Origin: SHAN690 sp038131955
Lineage (GTDB): Bacteria; Bacteroidota; Bacteroidia; Flavobacteriales_G; Salibacteraceae
Length of the DNA: 64,000 bases
Reading direction: 5' to 3'
NCBI GenBank assembly: GCA_038131955.1
Contig: JAYPQK010000014.1
Location: forward strand, 43,831 to 107,830
Under the pieces are notes generated by a model. The model saw nothing but the letters and a program-made list of their open reading frames with translations. It was not told the origin of the DNA and made no database searches. A program made the position numbers and the translations under genes. This document shows, one piece after another, positions 16,104 through 24,194 of this stretch (the first letter of the stretch is position 1; each line of letters begins with the position of its first letter).

Positions 16104-17609
16104 TTAGATCAATGACTTTCCGGTCATCTCCATAGGCTGCTCCAATCCAAGCAAATCGAGCAAGCTGGGCGCAACGTCAGCAAGAATACCATCCTTGACT
16201 TCAGAAACGCTATCTGAGAGCAAAATGCACGGCACGGGATTCGTTGTATGAGCGGTATGAGGAGTTCCATTAGCCTCGAATGCTATATCAGCATTTCCAT
16301 GGTCGGCAATGATGATGAATTGATAGCCTTGAGCCCTACCTGCTTCCACCACTTGGCGCAGACAATCATCCGTGGTCTCCACTGCCTTGATGATCGCATC
16401 GTACACTCCGGTATGACCCACCATATCAGGATTCGCAAAATTCAGGCAGACAAAATCAGGATGAGCGTTCTCCATCGATTGGATCACTTTCTTGGTCACT
16501 TCAGGGGCACTCATCTCTGGCTGCAGATCGTACGTGGCCACCTTGGGTGAATTCACCATTATCCTCGATTCGCCTTCGAACTCGTGTTCCCTTCCCCCTG
16601 AAAAGAAGAAGGTCACATGAGGATACTTCTCGGTCTCTGCAATGCGTAACTGCGTCATCTTGTGCTGCTCAAGCACTTCCCCCATCGTATACTTCAGGTT
16701 ATCCTTCTCGAAAATGACGTGAACATCCTTGAATTTCTCATCATAACGCGTCATGGTGACGTAGTGCAACGGGAGAGTTCGCATATTCCAGTCCGGGAAA
16801 TTCTCCTGGGTGAGAGCTGTTGTGATCTGACGACATCGATCCGTTCTGAAGTTGAAGCAAATCACCACATCGGTTGCTTTGATCCTACCCTCCCTAGAAG
16901 GAATAATCTGGGCCGTGAAGAACTCATCCGTAATATTCTCATCATAGAGCTCGAAACAACGATCTTGAAAATCCTCCGTCGGTTCACCCACACCATTCAC
17001 AAGAAGATCATAAGCTGCTTTTATCCTCTCCCAGCGCTTATCTCTATCCATGGCATAGTACCTGCCGATCATAGACACCAACTTCGTGCTCTTTCCCTTC
17101 AAATGATCCTGAAGGTTCTTGATGCAATCAGCTGCATTCTTTGGCTGAGTATCTCGACCATCAGTAAAGGCATGGACATAGGAATGCTCCACACCCACGT
17201 CTTCGACGATGTCGATGAGTGCATGTAGGTGATCCTGGTGGGAATGAACACCACCCTCACTCACCAAACCCATCAGGTGAAGGGAAACACCAAGCTGCTT
17301 AGCTTTTTCGATCGCCCCACGCAATACGGCATTGTTAGCCAATTCTCCAGACCGAACAGCACGGTTGACCTTCACAAGATCCTGATACACGATGCGCCCG
17401 GCTCCGATATTCAAGTGACCGACTTCGCTGTTTCCCATTTGACCTTCTGGAAGACCGACATTTTCACCAAACGTCTTCAAAACGCTATGTGGTTGTGACT
17501 TCATCAAGTCGTCAAAAAAGGGTGTGCGCGCAGAAGCCACCGCATCCGCTTTAGTTTCGTCTCCGATTCCCCAGCCGTCTAAAATGATCAATGCTGCTTT
17601 CTTTCCCAT
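16104..17609 (-). CDS. gpmI: 2,3-bisphosphoglycerate-independent phosphoglycerate mutase
   Basis: A 501-residue Mn-dependent enzyme of the alkaline-phosphatase superfamily that interconverts 3- and 2-phosphoglycerate in glycolysis and gluconeogenesis. The start KKAALIILDGWG carries the first metal-binding Asp. MGNSEVGHLNIGAGR at about residues 58-72 holds the catalytic Ser. HAFTDGRDTQP, YYAMDRDKRWER and ADHGNADIAF/TPHTAHTTNPVP carry further metal ligands and substrate contacts. The length is normal. It lies 4 bases after the histidine kinase gene on the same strand, so the pair is probably one transcript. Confidence 0.97.
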   Translation of the reverse strand: MGKKAALIILDGWGIGDETKADAVASARTPFFDDLMKSQPHSVLKTFGENVGLPEGQMGNSEVGHLNIGAGRIVYQDLVKVNRAVRSGELANNAVLRGAIEKAKQLGVSLHLMGLVSEGGVHSHQDHLHALIDIVEDVGVEHSYVHAFTDGRDTQPKNAADCIKNLQDHLKGKSTKLVSMIGRYYAMDRDKRWERIKAAYDLLVNGVGEPTEDFQDRCFELYDENITDEFFTAQIIPSREGRIKATDVVICFNFRTDRCRQITTALTQENFPDWNMRTLPLHYVTMTRYDEKFKDVHVIFEKDNLKYTMGEVLEQHKMTQLRIAETEKYPHVTFFFSGGREHEFEGESRIMVNSPKVATYDLQPEMSAPEVTKKVIQSMENAHPDFVCLNFANPDMVGHTGVYDAIIKAVETTDDCLRQVVEAGRAQGYQFIIIADHGNADIAFEANGTPHTAHTTNPVPCILLSDSVSEVKDGILADVAPSLLDLLGLEQPMEMTGKSLI

Positions 17610-17613
17610 CTGA

Positions 17614-18594
17614 CTATTCTGTTTTTAATTCAACCACAAAAGAAGCCCCTCGTGGCGTGGCATCTTCTACACGAATTTCACCGCGATGAAGGTGTACCAA
17701 TTCTTTGACAAGGTAAAGACCAAGACCGCTGCCTTTTTGCGTGCGAGTCTCCTCATTTTCCGAACGATAGAATTTCTTGAAGATGCTCTCTTTCTCATCA
17801 TCCGGCACTCCTTTCCCACCATCCGTCACGTGTATGATCAAGCGACCTTCGTTTTCGCTGGCTTTGATCAGGATGGTTGATTCCGGACCGTACTTGATCG
17901 CATTCTCGATTAGATTTCCGAAGATCGTGTCAAATGCATTGAGATCTACGTTCAGAGTAAGACCCTCCGGAACTTCTGACAACAATTTGCAACCAGCATT
18001 CTCTGACAATGTTCTATACCGTTCAAGCAAGATCCCAATGCGTCCGTGCAATGAAACTTCTTCTTTCAGTAGTTCCAATTTACCCGCATCAAGCCTCGAA
18101 GCCATAAGGAGATTGGTCACCAAAAGCTCAAGGCGCTGAACAGAAGACAAAGCGCCATCGATCACCTTCTGCTTCTGTTCACCCTCCATACTCCTCTTAT
18201 TCAAGGTCTGAAGATTCAGCTTGACCGCGGCAATTGGAGAATTGAACTCATGGGTTGTGGCCAACAAAAAGTTCCTTTCTTGTTTGGCCAGCTTATGCTC
18301 TCTCAAGATCATCCTGCGGATGTAGAAAGCACCGATCAACAAAAGGCCTAAGAAAACCGAGCCCTCTCCTAAGATCATCCACACCTTTCCACTCAACTCA
18401 TCTGCTTGCTCCGGATTCACCAATTCATCTGTTCGAGTATCGGTGATCAAAGCCGCATTGAGAGAATAGATAGAGTATCCCCACCAAACAAACTGAACTA
18501 CCACATAACCTAGCAGCACATAAAGAAGGACAAGGACTTTGGGTATTCGGTCCATGCGCCAAAGGTACTTCCTTGAAAGTGAAGAAATAGCCAA
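17614..18594 (-). CDS. Membrane sensor histidine kinase
   Basis: A 326-residue protein. Transmembrane helices at about residues 20-42 and 72-93 flank a short 30-residue loop. A HisKA domain follows with H115 in ATTHEFNSP. The HATPase domain has the N box NLIENAIKYGP, the G1 box DGGKGVPDDE, an F box FKKFYRSE and the G2 box GSGLGLYLVKELV. The small loop argues against a large ligand pocket; it may sense a membrane or envelope state. No response regulator is adjacent. An alternative start is the ATG at 18555, because TACCTTTG (minus strand, 18567-18560) would be a promoter element inside the longer form. It is followed 4 bases later by gpmI. Confidence 0.9.
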   Translation of the reverse strand: MAISSLSRKYLWRMDRIPKVLVLLYVLLGYVVVQFVWWGYSIYSLNAALITDTRTDELVNPEQADELSGKVWMILGEGSVFLGLLLIGAFYIRRMILREHKLAKQERNFLLATTHEFNSPIAAVKLNLQTLNKRSMEGEQKQKVIDGALSSVQRLELLVTNLLMASRLDAGKLELLKEEVSLHGRIGILLERYRTLSENAGCKLLSEVPEGLTLNVDLNAFDTIFGNLIENAIKYGPESTILIKASENEGRLIIHVTDGGKGVPDDEKESIFKKFYRSENEETRTQKGSGLGLYLVKELVHLHRGEIRVEDATPRGASFVVELKTE

Positions 18595-18686
18595 TTAGAT
18601 GGGTAGAAATGGAAACTAACTGTAACCTTTGAATAAGTATCCCGTATACCCACGTTTAGACTTTTGAAAGCAACTAGATTAGGCAT

Positions 18687-19580
18687 ATGTCAAGCTTAAA
18701 AACAAAACGCCTTCTTCCGGCATTAGCCATTATTTCGCTAGGTCTGTTTTCTTGTGAGAAACAACCATTGGATTCGGCTATCCTTGATTCGGAGGTGATC
18801 CTCTACAGCTCTGGAGAGTATTGTTCGGATGTTTACGAAACCGAATTGATCGCAGGAAAGAACACGGTTGCCGGCGCGGTGAGCGTAGCGAATGACGAAG
18901 ATTCTCTTTATGTTACTTACGAAACCACAGGAGGATGGGGTCTGGATGACATTAAACTCTTTGTGGGAGATATTGAGGACCTACCTCTCAATAAGGCCGG
19001 GAACCCTAAACTTGGACAATACCCGATCAAAACATCCCTTTCAGGAGAGACATCATACACCGTGGCACTTGCACTTTCATCCTTAGACGAAACTGTCGTT
19101 GTTTCCGCATTTGCCGAGGTAAGCAAGAACGACAAGGACGAAGGCGCTTGGGCTGACGGCGAAAGCACCAGTGGAAAATCCGGAGCCATGTATTTTTAAT
19201 TCACAACCGAAGAATGCGAAGAAGATTGCTCGGGCGTAGATACGGCTTGGGCCAATGGAGCAGCTACGATCCAATATACCCTAAACTCTACGTATTCGCT
19301 TTTAGCAGACAACGGCGACCAAGCTGGGAGCATATCTCTTTCCGCAGCAAGCGGAGGTTATCGCACCGTCACGATCACGCTAAATTCGGGTTGGTCTCTA
19401 CAGAGTATCAATAACCCAGTCATGGCGCAAGCTTATGGAACCCCACTCCAGAGCAAACCAGATCCAGGACAGTTTAGCGGTTTCTCTTCGTACGTCGGAA
19501 GCAACCTTTCGTTCACGATTCTGGCTCTCCCCAATGTGGCAATAGCCGTGGCGGTGGAGTCTGACGAGCTTTGTGATTAA
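18687..19580 (+). pseudogene. Two-domain lipoprotein interrupted by an in-frame stop codon
   Basis: The ATG at 18687 opens a lipoprotein signal (LGLFSCEKQ). A beta-rich domain of ~150 residues runs to SGKSGAMYF, where a TAA stop sits at 19197-19199. The same frame then stays open for another 126 codons, to the TAA at 19578-19580: FTTEECEEDCSGVDTAWANG, a second beta domain (SISLSAASGGYRTVTITLNSG) and a Cys-containing end (VAVESDELC). No shift is needed, and the stop falls within what looks like the closing strand of the first domain. A single G-to-T change (GAA to TAA) would explain it. The terminator lies after the second stop, not the first. I do not recognise a family; a surface-exposed lipoprotein is inferred. 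The truncated product would be 170 residues. Confidence 0.75.
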
Positions 19581-19603
19581 GAAACTCGACCAACAATTTT
19601 GAG

Positions 19604-19627
19604 AAGGCCCTCTTTTGGGCCTTTTTT
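19604..19627 (+). terminator. Rho-independent terminator after the interrupted lipoprotein gene
   Basis: AAGGCCC, loop TCTTTT, GGGCCTT followed by TTTT. It lies 24 bases after the distal stop at 19580, supporting the view that the gene originally ended there. Confidence 0.85.
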
Positions 19628-19669
19628 CATTTCCGTTCCTCTGTCCTAAAGAGAATATGATCAAGAAGA

Positions 19670-19708
19670 AAGTGGTGCGGGAGACGGCGAGTGTCCAGTG
19701 GACACTCG
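19670..19708. repeat. Copy of the tRNA-Phe 3' end plus a perfect palindrome
   Basis: AAGTGGTGCGGGAG at 19670-19683 is identical to 19795-19808, which spans the 3' end of the tRNA-Phe gene. Next to it is CGAGTGTCCA-G-TGGACACTCG (19688-19708), a perfect 10-base inverted repeat with a one-base centre. No integrase or cargo is present; the 125-base interval holds no reading frame I can support. Confidence 0.5.
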
Positions 19709-19764
19709 AGCGAGATAGAGCCTGGCCGCTGGTGCGATGGCGGTGAGACTCACTCACGCTTAGC

Positions 19765-19792
19765 ACGAAAAGGCGACGAAGGGATCGCCTTT
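19765..19792 (-). terminator. Terminator of the tRNA-Phe transcript
   Basis: On the minus strand AAAGGCGA, an 8-base loop and TCGCCTTT form a hairpin ending in TTTT. It begins 6 bases after the tRNA 3' end. Confidence 0.6.
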
Positions 19793-19797
19793 GGAAG

Positions 19798-19867
<70 letters not shown>

Positions 19868-19961
19868 AGCCGCTACTCTTATAAATCGTAGATTCGTTCC
19901 GAAGAACAGGGCGGCAAAAGTAGAAATTTATCAAAATCACCAACATTTAATTGCAACGAAA

Positions 19962-20690
19962 TTGAACCTCGTGTTGGATATCGGTAACACCCGCTCTAAG
20001 GTCGGACTGTTCGAAGGGATGGAACTCAAGCGTGCTGAATCCTTCTTAGGCATACCTTCTCTTTCACAGATCAAGGTTTTTTTGGACGATCAACCTATCT
20101 CAACCGTCGGATTATCGTCGGTGGGAGGATCGGCGCAGGATCTGTTGCTCGAACTCCAAAAGGACTTTAACGTCATCGAGATCACTCCTTCCACTCGTAT
20201 TCCCATCGAATCTGCTTACACGACGCCGGAAACCCTCGGCATGGACCGCAAATGTGGGGCAGTAGCCGGATATACTCGATTTCCAAACGACGACGTCCTG
20301 ATCGTCGATGCCGGAACGTGCATCACCTATGACCTCGTTCAAGCCGGAGGCCTTCATCAGGGCGGAGGGATTTCACCGGGATACCAAATGCGTCTAAAGG
20401 CAATGCATCATTTCACGGAGCGTTTACCTGAGGTGACACTCTCGAAATCACCTGAAATTGGTCTCGACACGCCAGGCTCTATGCGGTTTGGAAGCTTTTG
20501 GGGCAGTATTGCCGAAATCAATGGAATCATCCGTCATTTCAGGAAGAATAGCCCAAACCTTAAGGTAATTTTAACAGGCGGAGACACATCCTCCTTTGAG
20601 CAACACATTGAAAATCCCATTTTTGCAGCCCCAAATTTGGTGATGGAAGGAATTCAGGCCATCCTGCTTTACAACGAAACTCACGCATGA
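19962..20690 (+). CDS. coaX: Type III pantothenate kinase
   Basis: A 242-residue enzyme that phosphorylates pantothenate, the first step of coenzyme A synthesis. The family blocks are all present: DIGNTRSKVGLF (phosphate-binding), LGMDRKCGAVAGY, VDAGTCITYDLV and GGISPGYQMR. It starts with TTG, since no ATG or GTG precedes the conserved NLVLDIGNTR in frame. The next ATG, at codon 19, would remove the P-loop-like motif. Its stop overlaps the ATG of the barrel gene (ATGA), so it heads a run of envelope genes, an order common in Flavobacteriia. Confidence 0.95.
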   Translation: MNLVLDIGNTRSKVGLFEGMELKRAESFLGIPSLSQIKVFLDDQPISTVGLSSVGGSAQDLLLELQKDFNVIEITPSTRIPIESAYTTPETLGMDRKCGAVAGYTRFPNDDVLIVDAGTCITYDLVQAGGLHQGGGISPGYQMRLKAMHHFTERLPEVTLSKSPEIGLDTPGSMRFGSFWGSIAEINGIIRHFRKNSPNLKVILTGGDTSSFEQHIENPIFAAPNLVMEGIQAILLYNETHA

Positions 20691-22024
20691 GGCGAGCGAT
20701 CATTTTCTTTTCGCTGGTGATCTCTGTATGCTCTCTTCGCGCACAGACCAACACGCTTTCTCCTTACTCGATCTACGGGATAGGCGACCCCGTCTATGCT
20801 CCACTGAGCGCTCAAGTGGGTATGGCTCACACCAACCTAGCCGTTCTCAGCACGCACAACGTGAACGTGACCAATCCGGCGAATTTGGCCTACGCTTCGA
20901 GACCTACCTTCAATTTTGACTTCAAAAATGAAGTGCTGTCGCTGAGCTCTAATGGCGTCACTCAGACCAACAACTTGGTTTCTATTGAGAACTTCTCCTT
21001 CGCCTTCCCTCTCATCAATGACAATAAAAAGAAACGTCGTTCAGCGTTCGGCTTTGGACTTAAGCCATATTCCCGCCAAGGGTATGACGTAGCCACAGCG
21101 GTGCAACACCCGGAGTTCGAAGACGTCACCTATCGATTCATTGGCGAAGGGGGGATAAACACCGCCTTTTTTGGAGCCGGCTTTGACCTGTTGGCTGACT
21201 CTGGTCGAGTAAACACCTTGACCATCGGCGCGGTCGGATCCTATGTATTCGGCTCAATCTACCGCAATCGCATTACGATGGTGGACTCATCTACCAATTT
21301 TACCGGATCCAACATCTTCAGAGAAGAACGCAACGAGATGAGTGCGTTCGACTACCGATTTGGACTGTTGTACACCAGAAAGATCATAATGAAGGAAGAA
21401 GGGAGTAAAAAGACCTATGGAAGTGTTTCTGTAGGGGGCTTCTTTCAACCGGGAAAGACACTGAACACCAATTCGCAGTCGTTCACCTTCAGTTTTGCCG
21501 GTGATTACGTAGCTCCTAGCTTTATCGACACCATAGACTTCAGGGAATCTGAAGAACCCTCTATTGCACCGACAAGTTATGGCGGAGGACTTGGCTTTAC
21601 ATACGATAACCGGGTCAATATCGGACTAGACCTTAGCATGACTCAGTGGACTCAGCTGGAAGTCGATGGTGTCAATGCCGGATTGAACGATCAGCTTCGG
21701 GTCTCTTCGGGAGTAGAATACACACCTGACCCAACATCCTATAAACAATTGAGCAAGATCATTCGTTATCGAGCGGGCTTGAGCTTTGAACAGACCCGTT
21801 TGAATGTGAATGGAATTCGCCCCTCACGTGTCGGAATTGCCGTTGGACTCGGAATTCCCGTCATTGCCTCAAGGTCGTCGTCCATGTTTAACATTGGCAT
21901 CGAATATGCAAGAAGAGGTGGTAGCGGTCTTCCGGTGACAGAGAACTTCTTCAATGTTCATTTAGGAATGACGCTGACACCAAACCAGTTCGACAGATGG
22001 TTTGCTAAAAGAAAATATGACTGA
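20687..22024 (+). CDS. Putative outer-membrane beta-barrel protein
   Basis: A 445-residue protein with a signal peptide (SVCSLRAQ at 13-20). An N-terminal stretch, LSPYSIYGIGDPVYAPLSAQVGMAHT then NPANLAYA, is reminiscent of FadL/OmpP1-type transport barrels. The remainder alternates aromatic and polar residues (GFGLKPYSRQGYDV, GGGLGFTYDNRVNIGLDLS) and ends in a strand with a terminal aromatic region (FFNVHLGMTLTP). The position between coaX and lptC is conserved in many Bacteroidota. The cargo, if it is a transporter, is unknown. Translationally coupled to coaX. Confidence 0.72.
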   Translation: MRRAIIFFSLVISVCSLRAQTNTLSPYSIYGIGDPVYAPLSAQVGMAHTNLAVLSTHNVNVTNPANLAYASRPTFNFDFKNEVLSLSSNGVTQTNNLVSIENFSFAFPLINDNKKKRRSAFGFGLKPYSRQGYDVATAVQHPEFEDVTYRFIGEGGINTAFFGAGFDLLADSGRVNTLTIGAVGSYVFGSIYRNRITMVDSSTNFTGSNIFREERNEMSAFDYRFGLLYTRKIIMKEEGSKKTYGSVSVGGFFQPGKTLNTNSQSFTFSFAGDYVAPSFIDTIDFRESEEPSIAPTSYGGGLGFTYDNRVNIGLDLSMTQWTQLEVDGVNAGLNDQLRVSSGVEYTPDPTSYKQLSKIIRYRAGLSFEQTRLNVNGIRPSRVGIAVGLGIPVIASRSSSMFNIGIEYARRGGSGLPVTENFFNVHLGMTLTPNQFDRWFAKRKYD

Positions 22025-22040
22025 TACTAAATAGCGAGAA

Positions 22041-23357
22041 ATGAAACGAATAGTGATGATAATGATGGCCGTGGTAGGCTTTGGACAATTGGCACAAGCC
22101 CAACTCCGCACTTACACCGCCAACGAAGAGGATAGCATGGCATGCGTTCAGAACCTGTCGCTCTACATCGAATACTTCAAGCAAGACAACTTCAAGGATG
22201 CCTATCCAGGCTGGACCAAAGCAGCATCCATTTGCCCTAAATCTACTGAGTCTTTGTGGATCAATGGAATCAAGTTGGTCAGCGAGTTGATCGATATCGA
22301 GGAGAATGCAGAGCGAAAGAGTCGCTTGATCGACACCTTGTTCTGGGCATATGATCAGCGCATCGAGCATTTTGGAAAGGAAGGTTATGTGTTGGGCCGA
22401 AAGGGATCTGACATGCTGAAATATTTAGATGACCCGAAGCCTGCGTTCGAGACGTTGGATAAGTCATTCGAACTTCAAGGCAATGAGATGGAAGCCGGAG
22501 CGAGCATCTACTGCTACAAGGCAGCGTATGACATGTACCGAAAGAAGCAGACCGACAAGGCCTTGCTTATCGAAGTATATGACAAGTTGAGTGATGCAGT
22601 GGATTACAACATCGCCAACCAAAGCGATGAGCGAATGAAAACTGCTTATAGCACTGCTTTGGCCAATATCAATAAGATGTTCGTTACGGTAGCAGACTGC
22701 CCTGACTTGATCGATAATTTCACTCCTAAGTTTGAGGCAAACCCTTCTGATGAGGCCCTTTTAAGAAAGATCTTGAAGGCCTTGGAAAAGCGTGATTGCA
22801 CCGAGGAGCAGTTGTACCTAGATGCAGCAGAAGCGTTGTTCAAGATCTCTCCTGATGCGACCGCTGCCTACGCTATTGCGAATGGTTACGCTAAGAAGGA
22901 CAACTTGTCTAAGGCCTATGAGTACTACATGAATAGTGCTGATCAAGCTGAAGATGACGCCATGAAGACCAAGTCTCTTACCAAAGCGGCTAATACAGCA
23001 TTGATCCTTGGCAACTACATCAAGGCAAAGGCACTCGCTCAGCAATTGTTGGCGATGAATCCAAACAACGGGGAAGCCTACATCATCATCGGTAATGCTT
23101 ACGTCAAAGGGCGCAAGGACTGTGGAAGCAACGAGTGCGAAAGTCGTGCTGCTTTCTGGGCCGCAGTGGACATGTTCCAAAAGGCAAAAGCGGTTGACGG
23201 TTCTGTAGCAGGTGACGCTCAGAAGCTGATCAACACCTACTCGGCACAGTTCCCAAAGAAAGAAGATTGCTTCTTCCATGGGATCAATGAGGGAACTACC
23301 TATACCTTTGATTGCTGGATAGGTGGAACCACTACGGTTCGCACCCGCGACAATTGA
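22041..23357 (+). CDS. Periplasmic tetratricopeptide-repeat protein
   Basis: A 438-residue protein with a signal peptide (GFGQLAQAQ at 13-21). Helical repeats fill the rest. The best TPR units are near residues 270-350: AYAIANGYAKKDNLSKAYEYYMNSA, ALILGNYIKAKALAQQLLAMNPNNGEAYIIIGNAYVKGR. There are several Cys residues, including a Cys pair near KDCGSNECES. Likely a scaffold for envelope assembly. It sits 16 bases after the barrel gene and directly before lptC. Codon use leans towards that of highly expressed genes. Confidence 0.75.
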   Translation: MKRIVMIMMAVVGFGQLAQAQLRTYTANEEDSMACVQNLSLYIEYFKQDNFKDAYPGWTKAASICPKSTESLWINGIKLVSELIDIEENAERKSRLIDTLFWAYDQRIEHFGKEGYVLGRKGSDMLKYLDDPKPAFETLDKSFELQGNEMEAGASIYCYKAAYDMYRKKQTDKALLIEVYDKLSDAVDYNIANQSDERMKTAYSTALANINKMFVTVADCPDLIDNFTPKFEANPSDEALLRKILKALEKRDCTEEQLYLDAAEALFKISPDATAAYAIANGYAKKDNLSKAYEYYMNSADQAEDDAMKTKSLTKAANTALILGNYIKAKALAQQLLAMNPNNGEAYIIIGNAYVKGRKDCGSNECESRAAFWAAVDMFQKAKAVDGSVAGDAQKLINTYSAQFPKKEDCFFHGINEGTTYTFDCWIGGTTTVRTRDN

Positions 23358-23358
23358 T

Positions 23359-23955
23359 TTGAAATCGATCATATCACATACAAGAACTCTCATCCCGGTC
23401 ATGCTAGTGATCGGGATGTTTGTTTCTGCCTGTGTCAATGACTTGGAGGAAGTGGAACGAGTGAGCAATCACGAATCCTTGCCACTCCAAACGATAAAGG
23501 ATTCTCGGATCACCTACACAGATTCGGGAAGAACAAGCTTCATCATTGAGGCTGGAATGATCGAGCGATATCCAAATCAAGAAAAGCCCATGGATAAATT
23601 TTCCAAAGGCATCCGAGTGGTATCGTATGATTATTTCGGCAATGTAGAATCTGAACTGACCGCCTATCGAGCTACGAACTACCCTGAAGACAACTTAATG
23701 ATCGCTAGGGATAGTGTCATCTTGAAGAACAAAGAAGGTAAGATGCTGAATACGGAAGAGTTGTCATGGGACGAAAAAGAGGGTCGCATCTTCACAGACA
23801 AGTTCGTCAAGATCACCACTCCCAACGAGATCCTCTATGGCGACGGTCTGGAGGCCAAGGAAGATTTCTCCAGCTACGAGATCATGAATATTAAAGGAAG
23901 GATCACTATCGACACCGAAGAAGACTCCACCCAAACGGAATCCCCAACCCCCTAA
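23359..23955 (+). CDS. lptC: LptC-like LPS-export periplasmic protein (lipoprotein)
   Basis: LptC bridges the inner-membrane LptBFG transporter and LptA in lipopolysaccharide export. I start at the TTG at 23359, which gives a lipoprotein signal with a basic N-terminus (MKSIISHTRTL) and lipobox VSAC; the frame is open further upstream, but that part overlaps the TPR gene. The mature part is a beta-jellyroll: KDSRITYTDSGRTSFIIEAG, GIRVVSYDYFGNVESELTA, EGRIFTDKFVKITTPNEILYGDGLEA and SSYEIMNIKGRI, the last two being the family's most typical blocks. The start codon follows the upstream stop by one base. Confidence 0.85.
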   Translation: MKSIISHTRTLIPVMLVIGMFVSACVNDLEEVERVSNHESLPLQTIKDSRITYTDSGRTSFIIEAGMIERYPNQEKPMDKFSKGIRVVSYDYFGNVESELTAYRATNYPEDNLMIARDSVILKNKEGKMLNTEELSWDEKEGRIFTDKFVKITTPNEILYGDGLEAKEDFSSYEIMNIKGRITIDTEEDSTQTESPTP

Positions 23956-23958
23956 CTT

Positions 23959-24168
23959 ATGCGTAAGTACAACCTCTTCATGGAAAAATTCTGGCTTGTG
24001 GTCGCTGCAGCCATCTTCGGATTCTCCATCTATCGATATTTCATTGGCGAATGGAAAATGGGCGATATGCTTACCGGAATTATCGTTGCGTTGGTCACAG
24101 CTTCTCTTTCCTATCTTCGCTACTATATGAGGAAGCGCTTTGAGCAGAATCAGGATCCTAATTCCTGA
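23959..24168 (+). CDS. Small inner-membrane protein
   Basis: A 69-residue protein with two transmembrane segments (FWLVVAAAIFGFSIYRYFI and MLTGIIVALVTASLSYLRYY) and a basic C-terminal tail. It begins 3 bases after lptC and is followed by the CNNM gene. Small proteins of this kind are found at this place in related genomes as I recall. Function unknown; an accessory to LPS export or to the CNNM protein is only a guess from position. Confidence 0.75.
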   Translation: MRKYNLFMEKFWLVVAAAIFGFSIYRYFIGEWKMGDMLTGIIVALVTASLSYLRYYMRKRFEQNQDPNS

Positions 24169-24194
24169 TCGCCCCTTACCGCTAGACCCACATT

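Noticed and set aside
19631..19797. A small RNA or gene between the terminator and tRNA-Phe
   Set aside because: No promoter of the TAnnTTTG type and no supported reading frame; the palindrome and tRNA-end copy explain the structure seen.
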